Assembly (NCBI GenBank): GCA_021796115.1
Contig: JAJYOP010000016.1
Span: 1-40,722, forward strand
Source of the DNA: a bacterium
Lineage (GTDB): Bacteria; Omnitrophota; Gorgyraeia; Duberdicusellales; 4484-171
DNA length: 40,722 bases
Direction of reading: 5' to 3'
Both the position numbers and the translations under genes were made by a program. Shown here one piece after another: positions 39,838 to 40,722 of this stretch. Position 1 is the stretch's first letter, and every line of letters begins with the position of its first letter. The notes beneath the pieces were generated by a model. It had not been told where the DNA came from and ran no database searches. It worked only from the letters and a program-made list of their open reading frames with translations.

Positions 39838-39916
39838 GAACGGATGTCATGGATTGTTACGGATTCAAATGGATGATTTTATCTGCGGCATCCGTAGCTA
39901 TCCGTTTGCATCCGCG
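39838..39916. repeat. Intergenic repeat family B, copy 3
   Basis: CGGATGTCATGGATTGTTACGGAT ... CATCCGTAGCTATCCGTTTGCATCCGCG, between queA and the diguanylate cyclase gene. Confidence 0.8.
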
Positions 39917-39921
39917 TATAA

Positions 39922-40722
39922 CTAAAAGGCAGGTTCAACCTTGTTCTTACCTTCTCTCTTGGCTTTATACAAAGCCACATCGGCTTTTCTGACCAGAGTA
40001 TCCTTGTCCGCGCCATCCTGTGGATAATTAGCCAGCCCAATGCTCACGGTAAAATTGGTACCGGCTATTGATTTGGCGGAAAGATTTGCCCTCATCATCT
40101 CTGCCAGACGACCAGCTTCTTCTTTGGCTGTTTGGGGCAGGATTATGGAAAACTCTTCGCCTCCGTAACGGCAGATAATATCTGTTTCCCTCCCGTTATT
40201 TTTAAGAACCTCGCTTATGCGCCGCAGTGCTTCATCTCCCTGCATGTGTCCGTAAGTATCATTAAATTTTTTGAAATCATCGATATCAATCATAAGGATT
40301 GAAAGCGGATAATTTTTTGATTTTGCCTTTAATAATTCCTCATCGAGCTTATACTGAAAATATCCGTGGTTCCACAAAGAAGTAAGCATGTCGGTGTGTG
40401 CCCTGATCAGAGTGTCCTCGAACGCACGGGAATTTTCTATTGCACCAGCTGCCTGCTCGACAAACATGTTAAAAATTCTTATATCTGCTTCGCCGATATG
40501 TTTCTTGGTAACATAGTTATCGACAATAATAATACCTTCGGGCTTTTCTTTTATCCATAAAGAAGCAATAAGGAATTCGTCAAGTTGTAATGTTCGGATG
40601 AGTATGTCTTGCCTTAGTGCCATTATCTTTTCATCTTTGATATGTAAAGTGCCTTTTTCCCATAAAGCATTAAATAAGAATCCGCTTTTTTCATCCAGAT
40701 CAAAGGAAAGCGATTGCACAAA
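39922..40722 (-). CDS. GAF-GGDEF diguanylate cyclase, N-terminus cut by the window edge
   Basis: The frame is open to the right edge, so the N-terminus is missing; about 267 residues are visible. The first about 100 residues look like the end of a GAF domain (EGIIIVDNYVTKKHIGEADI, FVEQAAGAIENSRAFE), followed by a complete GGDEF domain: HTDMLTSLWNHGYFQYKLDE, MIDIDDFKKFNDTYGHMQGD, CRYGGEEFSIILPQT, FTVSIGLANYP. The signature is GGEEF, and RETD sits five residues before it, the position of the product-inhibition I-site. It should make c-di-GMP from two GTP, with the GAF domain as sensor. It is the only c-di-GMP enzyme in the window and a possible source of the signal read by the riboswitches. Confidence 0.92.
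   Translation of the reverse strand, partial: FVQSLSFDLDEKSGFLFNALWEKGTLHIKDEKIMALRQDILIRTLQLDEFLIASLWIKEKPEGIIIVDNYVTKKHIGEADIRIFNMFVEQAAGAIENSRAFEDTLIRAHTDMLTSLWNHGYFQYKLDEELLKAKSKNYPLSILMIDIDDFKKFNDTYGHMQGDEALRRISEVLKNNGRETDIICRYGGEEFSIILPQTAKEEAGRLAEMMRANLSAKSIAGTNFTVSIGLANYPQDGADKDTLVRKADVALYKAKREGKNKVEPAF

Overview
The window (about 40.7 kb, AT-rich, left and right genes cut by the window edges) looks like a chromosomal segment of an uncultured Gram-negative-type bacterium. A secretin and a lipoprotein PPIase imply an outer membrane. The mix of a many-pilin Tad system, c-di-GMP-I riboswitches, an MJ_0950-type RNA ligase partner protein and several families of imperfect-palindrome intergenic repeats reminds me of Omnitrophota (OP3) and relatives. 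That placement is an impression; no rRNA or marker phylogeny is available here.

Layout. (1) Bases 1-5959: two divergent secreted repeat proteins, one glycine-rich and cut by the left edge (minus strand), one 976-aa proline-rich (plus strand), separated by a 1.7-kb gene-free region. Each is preceded by its own promoter and riboswitch/terminator leader. (2) 6011-27350, minus strand except for one pair: a dispersed Tad/Flp pilus locus. It holds ppiC-type PPIase, cpaB, a secretin with an extra TonB-like C-terminal domain, a CpaE-CpaF fusion, a second CpaF, and an unrecognised HTH protein. Next come a c-di-GMP-I riboswitch and a run of thirteen small pilin/pseudopilin genes plus a TadG-like protein and secreted accessory proteins, and finally tadB-tadC. 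Three defence or toxin-antitoxin-like insertions break the locus: MNT/HEPN (18252-18871), a DUF4143 ATPase (9254-10516) and an AbiEii/XRE pair (7829-9066). (3) 27687-39820: housekeeping genes, namely the RNA ligase partner PIN protein, UvrD-type helicase, folE, mnmE, folC, purH, a YchF-like protein without a P-loop, an EF-G-2-like GTPase and queA. (4) 39922-right edge: a GAF-GGDEF diguanylate cyclase with intact GGEEF and an I-site.

How it fits together. Three leaders (1511-1714 minus, 17844-18050 minus, 2879-3008 plus) share the core GGCAA-UCCCG...CGGGA-GCAAAGCCACGG, which I recognise as the c-di-GMP-I (GEMM-I) aptamer. Each sits directly behind a sigma70-like promoter and runs into an intrinsic terminator. 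In the two minus-strand leaders the 5' arm of the terminator is also the 3' strand of the aptamer, so ligand binding should prevent termination (ON switches). The inferred system is a c-di-GMP-switched surface programme: two large secreted repeat proteins and a large battery of Tad pilins turned on together, while the assembly machinery has separate promoters without a riboswitch. A prepilin peptidase (TadV/CpaA) and TadD were not found in this window.
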